A stretch of 60,523 nucleotides of DNA from assembly GCA_017449265.1 (NCBI GenBank), contig JAFSJW010000068.1:1-60523 (forward strand). Reading direction: 5' to 3'. This DNA comes from Treponema sp. (GTDB taxonomy: Bacteria; Spirochaetota; Spirochaetia; Treponematales; Treponemataceae). Position numbers and translations under genes: made by a program. Shown here in pieces: positions 53,074-60,523 of this stretch (the first letter of the stretch is position 1; every line of letters starts with the position of its first letter). Under the pieces are notes generated by a model that saw only the letters and a list, made by a program, of their open reading frames with translations, did no database searches and was not told the DNA's origin.

Positions 53074-54624
53074 ATGATAAAATCGATTAGTGTAGATAAT
53101 TTTCGTTCTTTATGTAATATCAATGATATTGAAATAAAACCTATTACTGTTCTTTTAGGAAGAAATAGTTGCGGAAAAAGTTCATTTTTGAGACTTTTCC
53201 CTTTATTCAAACAGAGTATTAGTAATAAAACTAGAGGGGCAATTTCTTTATTTGGTGATTTAGTATATTTTGGTGAAATTAATACCGTTCTAAATGATTT
53301 ATATAAAAAGCAAAAAGAATTTATATTTTTTGAATTCAAGGGGATAATTCCAGAATCGACTTCTACAATTGTAACTGGACATGGCCGGCGAAGATTAAAG
53401 GTTAGGAAAATAGATTATTCTATATCTATTAAAGTAAAAAAATATGATGAAGAAGATTATTTATATATATCAGATATGCAATTGAAATACAATGATAATA
53501 TAATCGATATATCATTAAACGTGAAAACTAAAAAATTGACTAATTTTCAGATCAATGGAATTTCATTCCTAGATAAATACCCAAAATTACGATTAGGATA
53601 TTTTACTTATACATCTCTATTTCCAGAGTTTGTTTATGAATATAATAGAGATACTTTCTTTGGTAATCCTGAGACTGAAATTTTAAATGAAACAATCAAA
53701 AGAAATTTTGAAAATATTTTTTCAGATTTCCAACTCATAAGAACAATACAAGAATTAGAACATGATGATAATCTAAATGATAAAGATGTATTAAGACAAA
53801 AACTTAAGATGACTCTAGATAATGATACTGAAAAATGTGAAATATTTGAAAATAAAGTAAATAATGATCCTAAAATATTAAATGAAATTGGAGATGCATT
53901 AAAATTAAGAGATTTCATAACTGTTTATGATGTTTTAACAGAAAATCTATGTAGAGAATTTATCAATATTAGTTATTCAAAACCTCTAAGAGCTAATACA
54001 GAACGTTTTTATAGAAATCAGCCTCTTTCGGTAAATGAAGTAGAACCTGATGGTTCGAATTTAGTACAGTTTTATTTGTCGATGTCAAATAAACAGAAAA
54101 ATGATTTTCATTTATGGATGGACACGAATTTTGATTTTCATTATGAAGTTGAGAAACAGACGGGATTTCAATCTATTATTATAAAAGATGCAATTACAGG
54201 AGAAAATCATAATATTAATGATATGGGGTTTGGTTTCACACAGATATTACCAATTGTTACTCAAGAATGGTCTTTAACTAATAAAACAAACAATTATTAT
54301 AGTAGAGGACGTGATACCATTTTTGCTATAGAACAACCCGAATTGCATTTGCATCCAGCTCTTCAGTGCAAATTAATAAAGGCTTTTGCGAATTCAATAA
54401 GAATTGCAGTTGAAAATAATTTATCAATTAGATTTATAATTGAAACCCATAGCAAAACCATTGTTAATTATTTAGGTAGGTTGATTGAACGAAATGAAAT
54501 AAATAATGAATATGTTTCTGTATTGATTTTTACTAAAGAAAAAAATGTTACAGAAATTTCTAAATCAACTTACAATGAAAATGGTGTTTTAAATGATTGG
54601 CCTATAGGATTCTTTGGGGAATAA
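53074..54624 (+). CDS. ABC-type AAA ATPase (DUF3696/OLD-like), putative defence ATPase
   Basis: A 516-residue SMC/ABC-like ATPase. Walker A is GRNSCGKSS (about 29-37), the signature-like segment is INDMGFGFTQILP (about 388-400), Walker B is TIFAIEQPELHLHP, and the switch histidine lies in FIIETHSK. The C-terminus ends NGVLNDWPIGFFGE, the DUF3696 pattern. Related ATPases are sensors in OLD, Gabija, Septu and PARIS systems. AGGAG precedes the ATG. The next gene starts one base after its stop, so the two form a module. Composition is AT-rich. Confidence 0.85.
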   Translation: MIKSISVDNFRSLCNINDIEIKPITVLLGRNSCGKSSFLRLFPLFKQSISNKTRGAISLFGDLVYFGEINTVLNDLYKKQKEFIFFEFKGIIPESTSTIVTGHGRRRLKVRKIDYSISIKVKKYDEEDYLYISDMQLKYNDNIIDISLNVKTKKLTNFQINGISFLDKYPKLRLGYFTYTSLFPEFVYEYNRDTFFGNPETEILNETIKRNFENIFSDFQLIRTIQELEHDDNLNDKDVLRQKLKMTLDNDTEKCEIFENKVNNDPKILNEIGDALKLRDFITVYDVLTENLCREFINISYSKPLRANTERFYRNQPLSVNEVEPDGSNLVQFYLSMSNKQKNDFHLWMDTNFDFHYEVEKQTGFQSIIIKDAITGENHNINDMGFGFTQILPIVTQEWSLTNKTNNYYSRGRDTIFAIEQPELHLHPALQCKLIKAFANSIRIAVENNLSIRFIIETHSKTIVNYLGRLIERNEINNEYVSVLIFTKEKNVTEISKSTYNENGVLNDWPIGFFGE

Positions 54625-54625
54625 G

Positions 54626-55735
54626 ATGTTCATTTTATTTGATGCTTCAATAATTCAAGATTTAGAAAATCAAGATGGTCAATACAAGAACGACTTAATA
54701 CGTTTGTTAAATGAAACAACAATTTGTATGTATCATAGAAATCATTATGTTTCCGCAATATCATCAGATGTAGCTAAAAGTCTTCGTGATTTTGCATTGT
54801 CAAATGATGAGAAAAAAATTGCACTTGCATTTGATTACATTTATCGAAACTATACAATCTTAAATTCAATTATTGAACATCTAAATTATTTTGTACTTAT
54901 TGGAAGATTTGACAATGATTGGGAATTCTCAGAAAACAAACTGCGAGTGAATTATAAATTTGCAATGGAACAACATTTTTGGGATGAAACTTTTTTGATA
55001 CCTGAAAATATTGAGGATGATAAATATTTATTAAAAATAGTTGATTATGAAAAATCTAAATACCTTCCATTTCAACATATCAGTTATAAATTTAGGCAAG
55101 AACAGGGGGGCGGTGGCAAGAATATAAAACAAGTTTTTCTGACACGTTTACAAGAACATGCCTTTGTATTATCTATTTTAGATACTGATAAAAAATCTCC
55201 TAGCGATGTTTATGGAGCAACGGCGAAATGCTTTGAAGGTGATAGTGTTATACATCAATATAAGGATATATTTTATTATATTCCTAATATTCATGAAATT
55301 GAGAATCTTTTCTCAAGTGATGGTTTTATGATGCTTTCATCTTATAATGGGAATACAAGAAATAAAATAAAAGAAATAGAAAATAAATCAGTTTCAGAAG
55401 CTGATGTTTTTCGTGCATTTTTAGATATAAAGAACGGATATACATATAAAAAAATACATGAAACTGACTATTTAAAAAAGCTCTTTGAAGCAGATATCTC
55501 AACTGTGACTTGCTCTAAAGGAACTTGTCCATGTGATAAGTCTTGTGAGAGAATAATCTTACAGGGTATTAAAAAATATTTATCAGATATTTTCTCTAAT
55601 CAGTGTTTTGAATCGACTTTCGAATCTTCTGTTGATATGCTTATTCCTTCAATAAAAGAGGAATGGGAACAAATTTTTAAGATATTTATAACAACTTGCT
55701 GTTGTAATTCTGACAAAATTACTGGAGTGAATTAA
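54626..55735 (+). CDS. Putative TOPRIM-like effector paired with the ATPase
   Basis: A 369-residue protein with no name that I can give. The centre carries EQGGGGKNIKQVFLTRL followed by VLSILDTDKKSPSD and FYYIPNIHEIENLF. An acidic residue before a Gly-rich turn, then an LDxD motif, then an EIEN box recalls TOPRIM/DUF4435-like nucleases such as those partnered with defence ATPases. A later C-x4-C-x-C-x3-C cluster (CSKGTCPCDKSC) could bind zinc. The ATG at 54626 is preceded by GGGGAATAAG and lies one base after the ATPase stop. A nuclease effector role is inference. Confidence 0.6.
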   Translation: MFILFDASIIQDLENQDGQYKNDLIRLLNETTICMYHRNHYVSAISSDVAKSLRDFALSNDEKKIALAFDYIYRNYTILNSIIEHLNYFVLIGRFDNDWEFSENKLRVNYKFAMEQHFWDETFLIPENIEDDKYLLKIVDYEKSKYLPFQHISYKFRQEQGGGGKNIKQVFLTRLQEHAFVLSILDTDKKSPSDVYGATAKCFEGDSVIHQYKDIFYYIPNIHEIENLFSSDGFMMLSSYNGNTRNKIKEIENKSVSEADVFRAFLDIKNGYTYKKIHETDYLKKLFEADISTVTCSKGTCPCDKSCERIILQGIKKYLSDIFSNQCFESTFESSVDMLIPSIKEEWEQIFKIFITTCCCNSDKITGVN

Positions 55736-55778
55736 CTATATCCGAAAAACACAGCATACACGATTAAGGAGAATCAAC

Positions 55779-56495
55779 ATGACCGAATATAATTTTTACT
55801 GTGATGAAAGCTGCCATTTGGAGCATGACAATAGTAATGTTATGGTTCTTGGGGCTGTATGGTGTCCAAAAGAAAAGCGGCATGAAATCAATGAGCGGAT
55901 AAAAGAAATTAAAGCTCGTAATGGGATTCAGTCAACAGCTGAATTAAAATGGACAAAAGTTTCTCCTGTCAAAAAGCAAGTCTATGAAGATTTAATCAAT
56001 TATTTCTTTGATGAAAAAGATTTGCATTTTAGAGGCTTATTGATTCCGCACAAAGATGAATTAAAGCATTTTGAATTTAATCAGACTCATGATGAATGGT
56101 ATTACAAGATGTATTTTAGTATGCTTAAGGCAATGCTTTTACCTACGGAAAAATATAATATTTTTATTGATATTAAAGATACGCATTCATCACAAAAAGC
56201 ACAGAAACTTCAGGAAGTGATAAGAAATTCAATCTATGATTTTTCAAAAAGCATTATAAAGCAGGTAAAACCAATCCGTTCAGATGAAGTTCAGATTATG
56301 CAGATTACAGATGTATTGATTGGTGCCTTTGGATATAAGAATCGTCACTTTCCAGAAGGTGAAAAGCGAAGTCAGACAAAAGCAGAATTAATCCAATTAA
56401 TTCAAAAACGCTCAGGATATTCTTTAGAACGATCAACTTTGCTGCGTGAAGACAAATGTAATCTTTTTGTATGGAAGGCAAGAACGAATGGATAA
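55779..56495 (+). CDS. DUF3800 domain protein
   Basis: A 238-residue DUF3800 protein, a family with a predicted RNase H-like fold. The acidic positions are seen in FYCDESCHLE (N-terminus), ELKWTKV, FIDIKDTHSS and MQITDVLIGAFGYKN. AAGGAG precedes the ATG. It overlaps the next gene by 8 bp and lies in a cluster of defence-type genes, where DUF3800 proteins are often found. A nuclease role is predicted from fold, not shown. Confidence 0.85.
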   Translation: MTEYNFYCDESCHLEHDNSNVMVLGAVWCPKEKRHEINERIKEIKARNGIQSTAELKWTKVSPVKKQVYEDLINYFFDEKDLHFRGLLIPHKDELKHFEFNQTHDEWYYKMYFSMLKAMLLPTEKYNIFIDIKDTHSSQKAQKLQEVIRNSIYDFSKSIIKQVKPIRSDEVQIMQITDVLIGAFGYKNRHFPEGEKRSQTKAELIQLIQKRSGYSLERSTLLREDKCNLFVWKARTNG

Positions 56496-57000
56496 AAATA
56501 CCTGTTGGTTGCCTCCTCTTAATCCATACGATTTTGAGCAGGATTACAAAGTTTATGAAGCTTCTCTATATCAAAAATATAAAGCTGATTTTATAACTAC
56601 TCATCCGCAGTTTGAAGGTAAGATAGTCAAAGTAAGATTTCTTCCTATAATTGACGGTTACGAAGAATCGTTCATTCATTTTACTTGTAAGAATTATGAA
56701 AATATTGAAAATCGCGAGCCTGATTTTAAGCGGTGTGAACGCTTACATTGGATAAAAAAGGTTATAGAAAATTATTTATGTAAAGGTAATTGTTCTGAGA
56801 CAGATTGTGAAGGAATCAAAATCTGGGAAGAACCATGGAAAATGTATAAGCGTGTTCATTTCCTGTTTGAAGAAGAGCGATATCTTGTTATCATTGAAAA
56901 GAGAGAAAACTATAACTTGTTGATTACGGCTTATTATCTGGAATATGACAATGCTTTGGAAAAACAGTTAAAGCGATATGAACAATATAAAACGGTTTAA
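56488..57000 (+). CDS. Hypothetical partner of DUF3800 protein
   Basis: A 170-residue protein I do not recognise. The start at 56488 (MDKNTCWLPPLNPYDFEQDY) overlaps the DUF3800 gene by 8 bp, so translation is probably coupled. Cysteines occur in CKGNCSETDC (about 110). The C-terminal RVHFLFEEERYLVIIEKREN followed by LLITAYYLE looks like a beta sheet and recalls the C-terminal strands of RelE/BECR-type toxins, but this is only a resemblance. A longer reading from 56446 lacks a ribosome-binding site. Confidence 0.55.
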   Translation: MDKNTCWLPPLNPYDFEQDYKVYEASLYQKYKADFITTHPQFEGKIVKVRFLPIIDGYEESFIHFTCKNYENIENREPDFKRCERLHWIKKVIENYLCKGNCSETDCEGIKIWEEPWKMYKRVHFLFEEERYLVIIEKRENYNLLITAYYLEYDNALEKQLKRYEQYKTV

Positions 57001-57010
57001 AAAAGCAAAA

Positions 57011-57036
57011 GACGCTTCGGCAAGCGGAACGTCTTC
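57011..57036 (+). terminator. Hairpin after the DUF3800 pair
   Basis: GACG-CTT-CGGC-AAG-CGGAA-CGTC: an outer GACG/CGTC stem with an inner CTT/AAG stem, no T-run. It directly precedes the Cas12a-repeat-like hairpin. Confidence 0.4.
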
Positions 57037-57062
57037 AGAAACTCCTTCTACAACTAGTAGAT
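57031..57062 (+). other. Solitary hairpin resembling a Cas12a-type direct repeat
   Basis: The 32-nt segment begins GTCT and ends TTCTACAACTAGTAGAT: a 5-bp TCTAC/GTAGA stem with a 5-nt loop and a final T, the same layout as the crRNA handle of type V-A CRISPR. Only one copy exists; there is no array, spacer or cas gene in the window. It may be coincidence or a relic. Confidence 0.25.
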
Positions 57063-57084
57063 GAGATATTTTAAATATAACATT

Positions 57085-57113
57085 TTGATTTAAAAAGTCA
57101 AGATATTTAATTT
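57085..57113 (+). promoter_or_regulatory. Putative promoter of the DUF262 gene
   Basis: TTGATT (57085-57090), a 17-bp spacer and TAATTT (57108-57113), 30 bp before the ATG, which also has a GAGGGGAG site. Confidence 0.4.
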
Positions 57114-57143
57114 TTTGGAAAGAATTTAGAGAGGGGAGATCCT

Positions 57144-58952
57144 ATGTCCGAAAAATACAGCGTACACGACTACACAGTCGAACAAATTCTAAATTTTATC
57201 AAATCAAATGAGATTGCAATCCCTGAGATTCAGCGTCCGTTTGTCTGGAAGGGAAAGCAGGTTAGAGACCTTGTGGATTCTCTTTATAAAGGTTATCCAA
57301 CCGGTTATCTGATTATTTCTAAAAGTCCAGATTTAAAGCTCAAAGACGGAAGTCTTTCTGTTGGCAAAAAAATCATGATTGACGGTCAGCAACGTGTTAC
57401 TGCCATGATGACTGCATTAAGTGGACTTGAAGTTTTTAATGCTGATTTTGAAAAGAAGCATATTGCAATTGCTTACAATCCTTTTGCAAAAAATGATGAA
57501 GAATGCTTTGCTGTTCAGGACAATGCAATCTTAAAAGATAAAAAATGGATTCCTGATGTATCTGAAATATTTAAATCTGATTTTCGTTTACATAGGTTCT
57601 TAAAAGCATATTGTGAAGCAAATCCTGATATGGATGAAGATGAATTCGATGAAAAACTTACAAAACTCATCGACATCAAAAATCGTAAACTTGGTGTAAT
57701 TGAACTTTTCGATAAAGAACTGAGCATTGATGAAGTAACAGAGATCTTTATCCGTATTAACAGCCAGGGAACAAAGCTTAATCAAGCTGACTTTGCAATG
57801 AGCCGTATTGCTGCAAACGAAACTTATGGTGGAAATATGCTTCGAAAAGCAATCGACTATTTCTCTCATCTTGCGGTTGATCCAAAATGGTATCCAGAAA
57901 TGACCAAGGATGAAGAATTTGCAAAAACTGATTATGCTCCAAAATTAAAATGGCTCAAAGATGATAATGATGATATTTATGATCCTGATTACAGTGATAT
58001 GCTTCGTGTTGCATTTATGTCTCAATATCCTCGTGGAAAAATGAAAAACTTGGTAAGCCTTTTGCAAGGTCGTGATTTTGAAACAAAAGATTTTAAAGAA
58101 TCAATTGCAGAAGAAACCTTCAAAAATCTTTCTAACGGTGTTCTTGATTACATGAACGAATACAACTTTAAACAGTTTGTTCTTGCAATCAAAGATGCAG
58201 GATTCATTGCTAAAAAACTTATAACATCAGATATCACACTGGATTTTGCCTATACTCTTTATTTACGCTTGTTGAAAGATTCTTCAATCGATAAAACAAA
58301 GGTAAAAAATTATGTTCAGCGCTGGTATGTAATGAGCACTTTGACTGGTCGTTATATTTCATCTCCTGAATCTGCAATGGATTTAGATTTGCGTCGAATC
58401 AAAGAAAAAGGATTTTTGTCATGGCTTGAAGAAGTAGAAAAGACTTTGTCAGATACATTCTGGAATGTAGAACTTGTACAGAACCTTGAAACATCTTCTG
58501 TAAACAGTCCATATCTTTGTGTATTCTGGGCAGCTTCCTGTAGAGAGGGAAGTGATTCCTTGTTCAACGAAGGTTCAAAATTTTCAAATCTCATAACAAC
58601 AATGGGAGATGTTCATCATATCTTCCCAAAACAATATTTGATTGATAACGGAATCAACGACAAAGCAAAATATAATCAGGTTGCAAACTTTACCTATCTT
58701 GATACACCAACAAACATCGCAGTAGGCAAGGATGAACCTTGTAAATATTTTGCAAAAGTCTTTGAGCAATGCAAAACAGGGGAATACCATATCGGTAATC
58801 TCAAATCAGAAGATGACATCAAAAAGAATCTTTCTGATAACTGTATTCCTCTTGAGATTAAAGCGTGGACATTCAAGGATTATGAAAAGTTCTTGGCAGA
58901 ACGAAGAAAACTGATGGCCGCAAAGATTAAGGCTTATTATGAAAAGTTGTAA
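57144..58952 (+). CDS. DUF262-HNH protein (GmrSD/type IV restriction-like)
   Basis: A 602-residue protein. The N-terminal DUF262 (ParB/sulfiredoxin-like) domain has IPEIQRPFVWKGKQVRDLVD and the DGQQRVTAM motif (about 85). The C-terminal DUF1524-like HNH domain has DVHHIFPKQYL (about 495-505) and YNQVANFTYLDTPTNIAVG. This layout is found in GmrSD, BrxU and SspE-like nucleases that attack modified phage DNA using NTP hydrolysis. GAGGGGAG precedes the ATG. The modification recognised is unknown. Confidence 0.88.
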   Translation: MSEKYSVHDYTVEQILNFIKSNEIAIPEIQRPFVWKGKQVRDLVDSLYKGYPTGYLIISKSPDLKLKDGSLSVGKKIMIDGQQRVTAMMTALSGLEVFNADFEKKHIAIAYNPFAKNDEECFAVQDNAILKDKKWIPDVSEIFKSDFRLHRFLKAYCEANPDMDEDEFDEKLTKLIDIKNRKLGVIELFDKELSIDEVTEIFIRINSQGTKLNQADFAMSRIAANETYGGNMLRKAIDYFSHLAVDPKWYPEMTKDEEFAKTDYAPKLKWLKDDNDDIYDPDYSDMLRVAFMSQYPRGKMKNLVSLLQGRDFETKDFKESIAEETFKNLSNGVLDYMNEYNFKQFVLAIKDAGFIAKKLITSDITLDFAYTLYLRLLKDSSIDKTKVKNYVQRWYVMSTLTGRYISSPESAMDLDLRRIKEKGFLSWLEEVEKTLSDTFWNVELVQNLETSSVNSPYLCVFWAASCREGSDSLFNEGSKFSNLITTMGDVHHIFPKQYLIDNGINDKAKYNQVANFTYLDTPTNIAVGKDEPCKYFAKVFEQCKTGEYHIGNLKSEDDIKKNLSDNCIPLEIKAWTFKDYEKFLAERRKLMAAKIKAYYEKL

Positions 58953-58963
58953 GGAATTCCTTT

Positions 58964-59038
58964 ATGTCTAACATAAAACTAATCCACGGCAGTTGTGCCG
59001 ATCAAACAGCCGATGCAGTAGTAAATGCAGCAAACTCC
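58964..59038 (+). pseudogene. Truncated duplicate of the macro-domain gene
   Basis: Twenty-five codons plus the ribosome-binding site closely match the start of the macro gene at 44079 (KLIHGSCAD, then [11 protein letters not shown]). Directly after NAANS the sequence becomes the antisense of a second, convergent macro gene. The frame stays open to 59245 but the rest is not a real protein. This is a recombination junction. Confidence 0.75.
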
Positions 59039-59532
59039 CCGTACATCTCCCCCGCAAATCCAAATTCCCGTTCCCCAAAGAGCACCAGCGTGATTTCCTC
59101 AAAATCTGCAGCATGTCCTTTTATCGTTTCAACCGCCACCCTGATAGCATCTCTCTGCGGATACCCATACACCCCGGCAGAAATCAGAGGAAATCCCACG
59201 GTCTTAAGCCCCTTTTCCCGGGCAAGCTTCAGTGAGTTTTCGTAGCAGGAAGTAAGAAGTGACTCAGCCTCTGCCGGAGTATGCTCGTAATAAATCGGCC
59301 CGACAGTGTGAATAACAAATCTGGCCGGTAGTTTATATCCTTTTGTGATTTTAGCTTCGCCGGTTCTGCAGCCGCCAAGAGTACGGCATTCAGCGAGAAG
59401 TTCAGGACCAGCTGCATAATGAATTGCACCATCAACACCGCCGCCACCAAGAAGAGAGGAATTTGCAGCATTTACGATTGCGTCACAAGCCAAAGTTGTG
59501 ATGTCACCTTTAATAATTTTGATTTTTCCCAT
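59002..59532 (-). CDS. Macro domain (O-acetyl-ADP-ribose deacetylase-like) with chimeric C-terminus
   Basis: A 176-residue macro domain: [39 protein letters not shown] and [14 protein letters not shown] are all present, so ADP-ribose binding and deacetylase or hydrolase activity are plausible. The last 9 or so codons (AAFTTASAV) are read from the antisense of the truncated macro copy, so the natural C-terminus was replaced at the junction near 59038. The missing tail may have carried a further region. On the minus strand TATAAT lies 11 nt before the ATG and no Shine-Dalgarno is seen. Confidence 0.85.
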   Translation of the reverse strand: MGKIKIIKGDITTLACDAIVNAANSSLLGGGGVDGAIHYAAGPELLAECRTLGGCRTGEAKITKGYKLPARFVIHTVGPIYYEHTPAEAESLLTSCYENSLKLAREKGLKTVGFPLISAGVYGYPQRDAIRVAVETIKGHAADFEEITLVLFGEREFGFAGEMYGEFAAFTTASAV

Positions 59533-59613
59533 ATTATGCTTTTATTATATCACATTTTGTTTTATTGTGTGTTGCTGATACTGCGAGAAGAAATCTTATG
59601 GAACAGGTATGTT

Positions 59614-60450
59614 ATGCGAGTTATAAATCTAGTTGAAAATGAACCGGGAGAGAGTGGCTGTGAGGCTGCACACGGACTTTCCTTTTATGTTGAGACTGAA
59701 AAACATAAACTGATTTTTGACTCAAGCCCAAGCGAGCTTGTACTGCGGAATGCTGAAAAACTTGGTGTGGACTTGAAAACCGTTGATACAGTGATTTTGA
59801 GTCACGGTCATTATGATCATTCGGGCGGAATCCTGCCTTTTGTGGAAATTAATCTGCGGGCAAAGATTTACTTGCAGCACAATGTCGGCGGAGAATATTA
59901 TGCCTTCGACGGAGAAGAGAAGGGCTACCGCTACATCGGGATTGATAAAAAGATTCTCTCGCTGTCACAGGTTCAACTTCTGAAGGGTGACACTAAGCTT
60001 GATGACGAGCTTCAGCTTTTTACTGTTGAAAAGCGGGCTTATCCGCTGCCTTCTACAAACAAACGTCTTCGGGAGCTTTGCGACGGTCAGTATATTCAGG
60101 ATGAATTTCATCACGAACAGAATCTGCTTTTGACAGCTGGTGGAAATAAAATCCTTTTCTGTGGCTGTGCGCATAACGGCATTTTGAATGTGATGGAAAC
60201 ACTTGAGCGAAAGTTTGGCTCGGACTCACTTCCAGACCTTGTAATCGGTGGTTTCCATCTTATGAAGCGCACTGAGTTCTCAGAGGCCGACACTGCCGAA
60301 GTTACAGAAATTGCAAATCGTCTCAAAAACTATAAAGCTCACTTTGCAACCTGCCATTGTACCGGCATTCCGGTTTACACTCAGATGAAAGAAATCATGG
60401 GAGAGCAATTGAGTTATGTGCGGTCCGGGGATGAAGTAGTTGTTGAATAA
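59614..60450 (+). CDS. MBL-fold metallohydrolase (DHPP-synthase-like)
   Basis: A 278-residue metallo-beta-lactamase-fold protein. The metal-binding motif is LSHGHYDHSGG (about 65-75), with later ligands in LFCGCAHNGILN and in the HCTG stretch. The N-terminal HGLSFYVET and LIFDSSPSELVLRNAEKLGV match the group annotated as 7,8-dihydropterin-6-yl-methyl-aminobenzene phosphate synthase. AGG lies before the ATG at 59614. Substrate uncertain. Confidence 0.88.
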   Translation: MRVINLVENEPGESGCEAAHGLSFYVETEKHKLIFDSSPSELVLRNAEKLGVDLKTVDTVILSHGHYDHSGGILPFVEINLRAKIYLQHNVGGEYYAFDGEEKGYRYIGIDKKILSLSQVQLLKGDTKLDDELQLFTVEKRAYPLPSTNKRLRELCDGQYIQDEFHHEQNLLLTAGGNKILFCGCAHNGILNVMETLERKFGSDSLPDLVIGGFHLMKRTEFSEADTAEVTEIANRLKNYKAHFATCHCTGIPVYTQMKEIMGEQLSYVRSGDEVVVE

Positions 60451-60455
60451 ATCCT

Positions 60456-60489
60456 TTCAGCGGTGTCCAAAAATTGCGATACCGCTGAA
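60456..60489 (+). terminator. Hairpin after the MBL gene
   Basis: TTCAGCGGT (60456-60464) pairs perfectly with ACCGCTGAA (60481-60489); a TCTTTT run follows. Confidence 0.6.
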
Positions 60490-60523
60490 TCTTTTGCCTC
60501 CAGAGATTCTTTTCTGAAGTAGA

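Noticed and set aside
57001..57143. A true CRISPR array
   Set aside because: Only one repeat-like unit is present and no second copy was seen anywhere in the window.
59039..59245. 93-residue product of the frame starting at 58964
   Set aside because: After codon 25 it is antisense to the macro gene, rich in Ser/Pro, and not a plausible protein.

Overview
The window looks like a chromosomal segment of a host-associated or rumen-type Treponema (Spirochaetes). This is an inference from gene content: a FabV/TER-type enoyl reductase, an [FeFe]-hydrogenase fused to a chemoreceptor module, many c-di-GMP and two-component proteins, a ThrRS without a TGS domain, and families of short palindromic intergenic repeats. 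No 16S gene is present to confirm it.

Bases 1 to about 41.9 kb are ordinary chromosome of moderate GC. The order is: dnaX-ybaB-recR-methyltransferase (+); fabV-thrS (-); the hydrogenase/MCP sensor (-); a UPF0210 protein (-); a spirochaete-type hypothetical; a peptide-binding protein; a tyrosine phosphatase; rplM-rpsI; recX; an HTH-REC regulator; a four-gene RND efflux operon ending in a PII-like protein (-); a beta-helix lipoprotein; an HD-GYP response regulator; a DAHP synthase behind a Phe/Tyr-rich leader peptide and terminator; CorC/HlyC and a thioredoxin-like lipoprotein; rpiA; an Rrf2 regulator; a tetR-hisG-hisB-lepA operon (-); a NUDIX plus nitrilase-like pair (-); and a degenerate HD-domain membrane protein with glmS.

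At 41.86 kb lies an initiator tRNA-Met, followed at once by a frameshifted integrase remnant. From there to the right edge base composition drops and the content becomes accessory: Fic protein, macro domain, a frameshifted unknown gene, hipBA, a decaying type I restriction operon (truncated hsdR, nonsense hsdM, intact hsdS) interrupted by a DUF4143 ATPase and an Abi/HEPN gene, an ABC-type ATPase paired with a TOPRIM-like protein, a DUF3800 pair, a DUF262-HNH nuclease, a truncated second macro gene, an intact macro gene and an MBL-fold hydrolase. This reads as a tRNA-targeted toxin/defence island.

The most notable signals are: (1) an aromatic-amino-acid attenuator in front of DAHP synthase, whose leader peptide appears leaderless; (2) an A AAA AAG slippery heptamer in dnaX with an upstream SD-like motif and a downstream hairpin; (3) a composite repeat present twice whose central stem shows three compensatory base-pair changes around an identical 17-nt loop; (4) a recurring promoter class placing the -10 box 6-9 nt before an ATG with no Shine-Dalgarno; (5) an operator exactly filling the hipBA promoter spacer; (6) the ATPase/TOPRIM-like two-gene module as a candidate defence system; and (7) a solitary hairpin resembling a Cas12a-type direct repeat.
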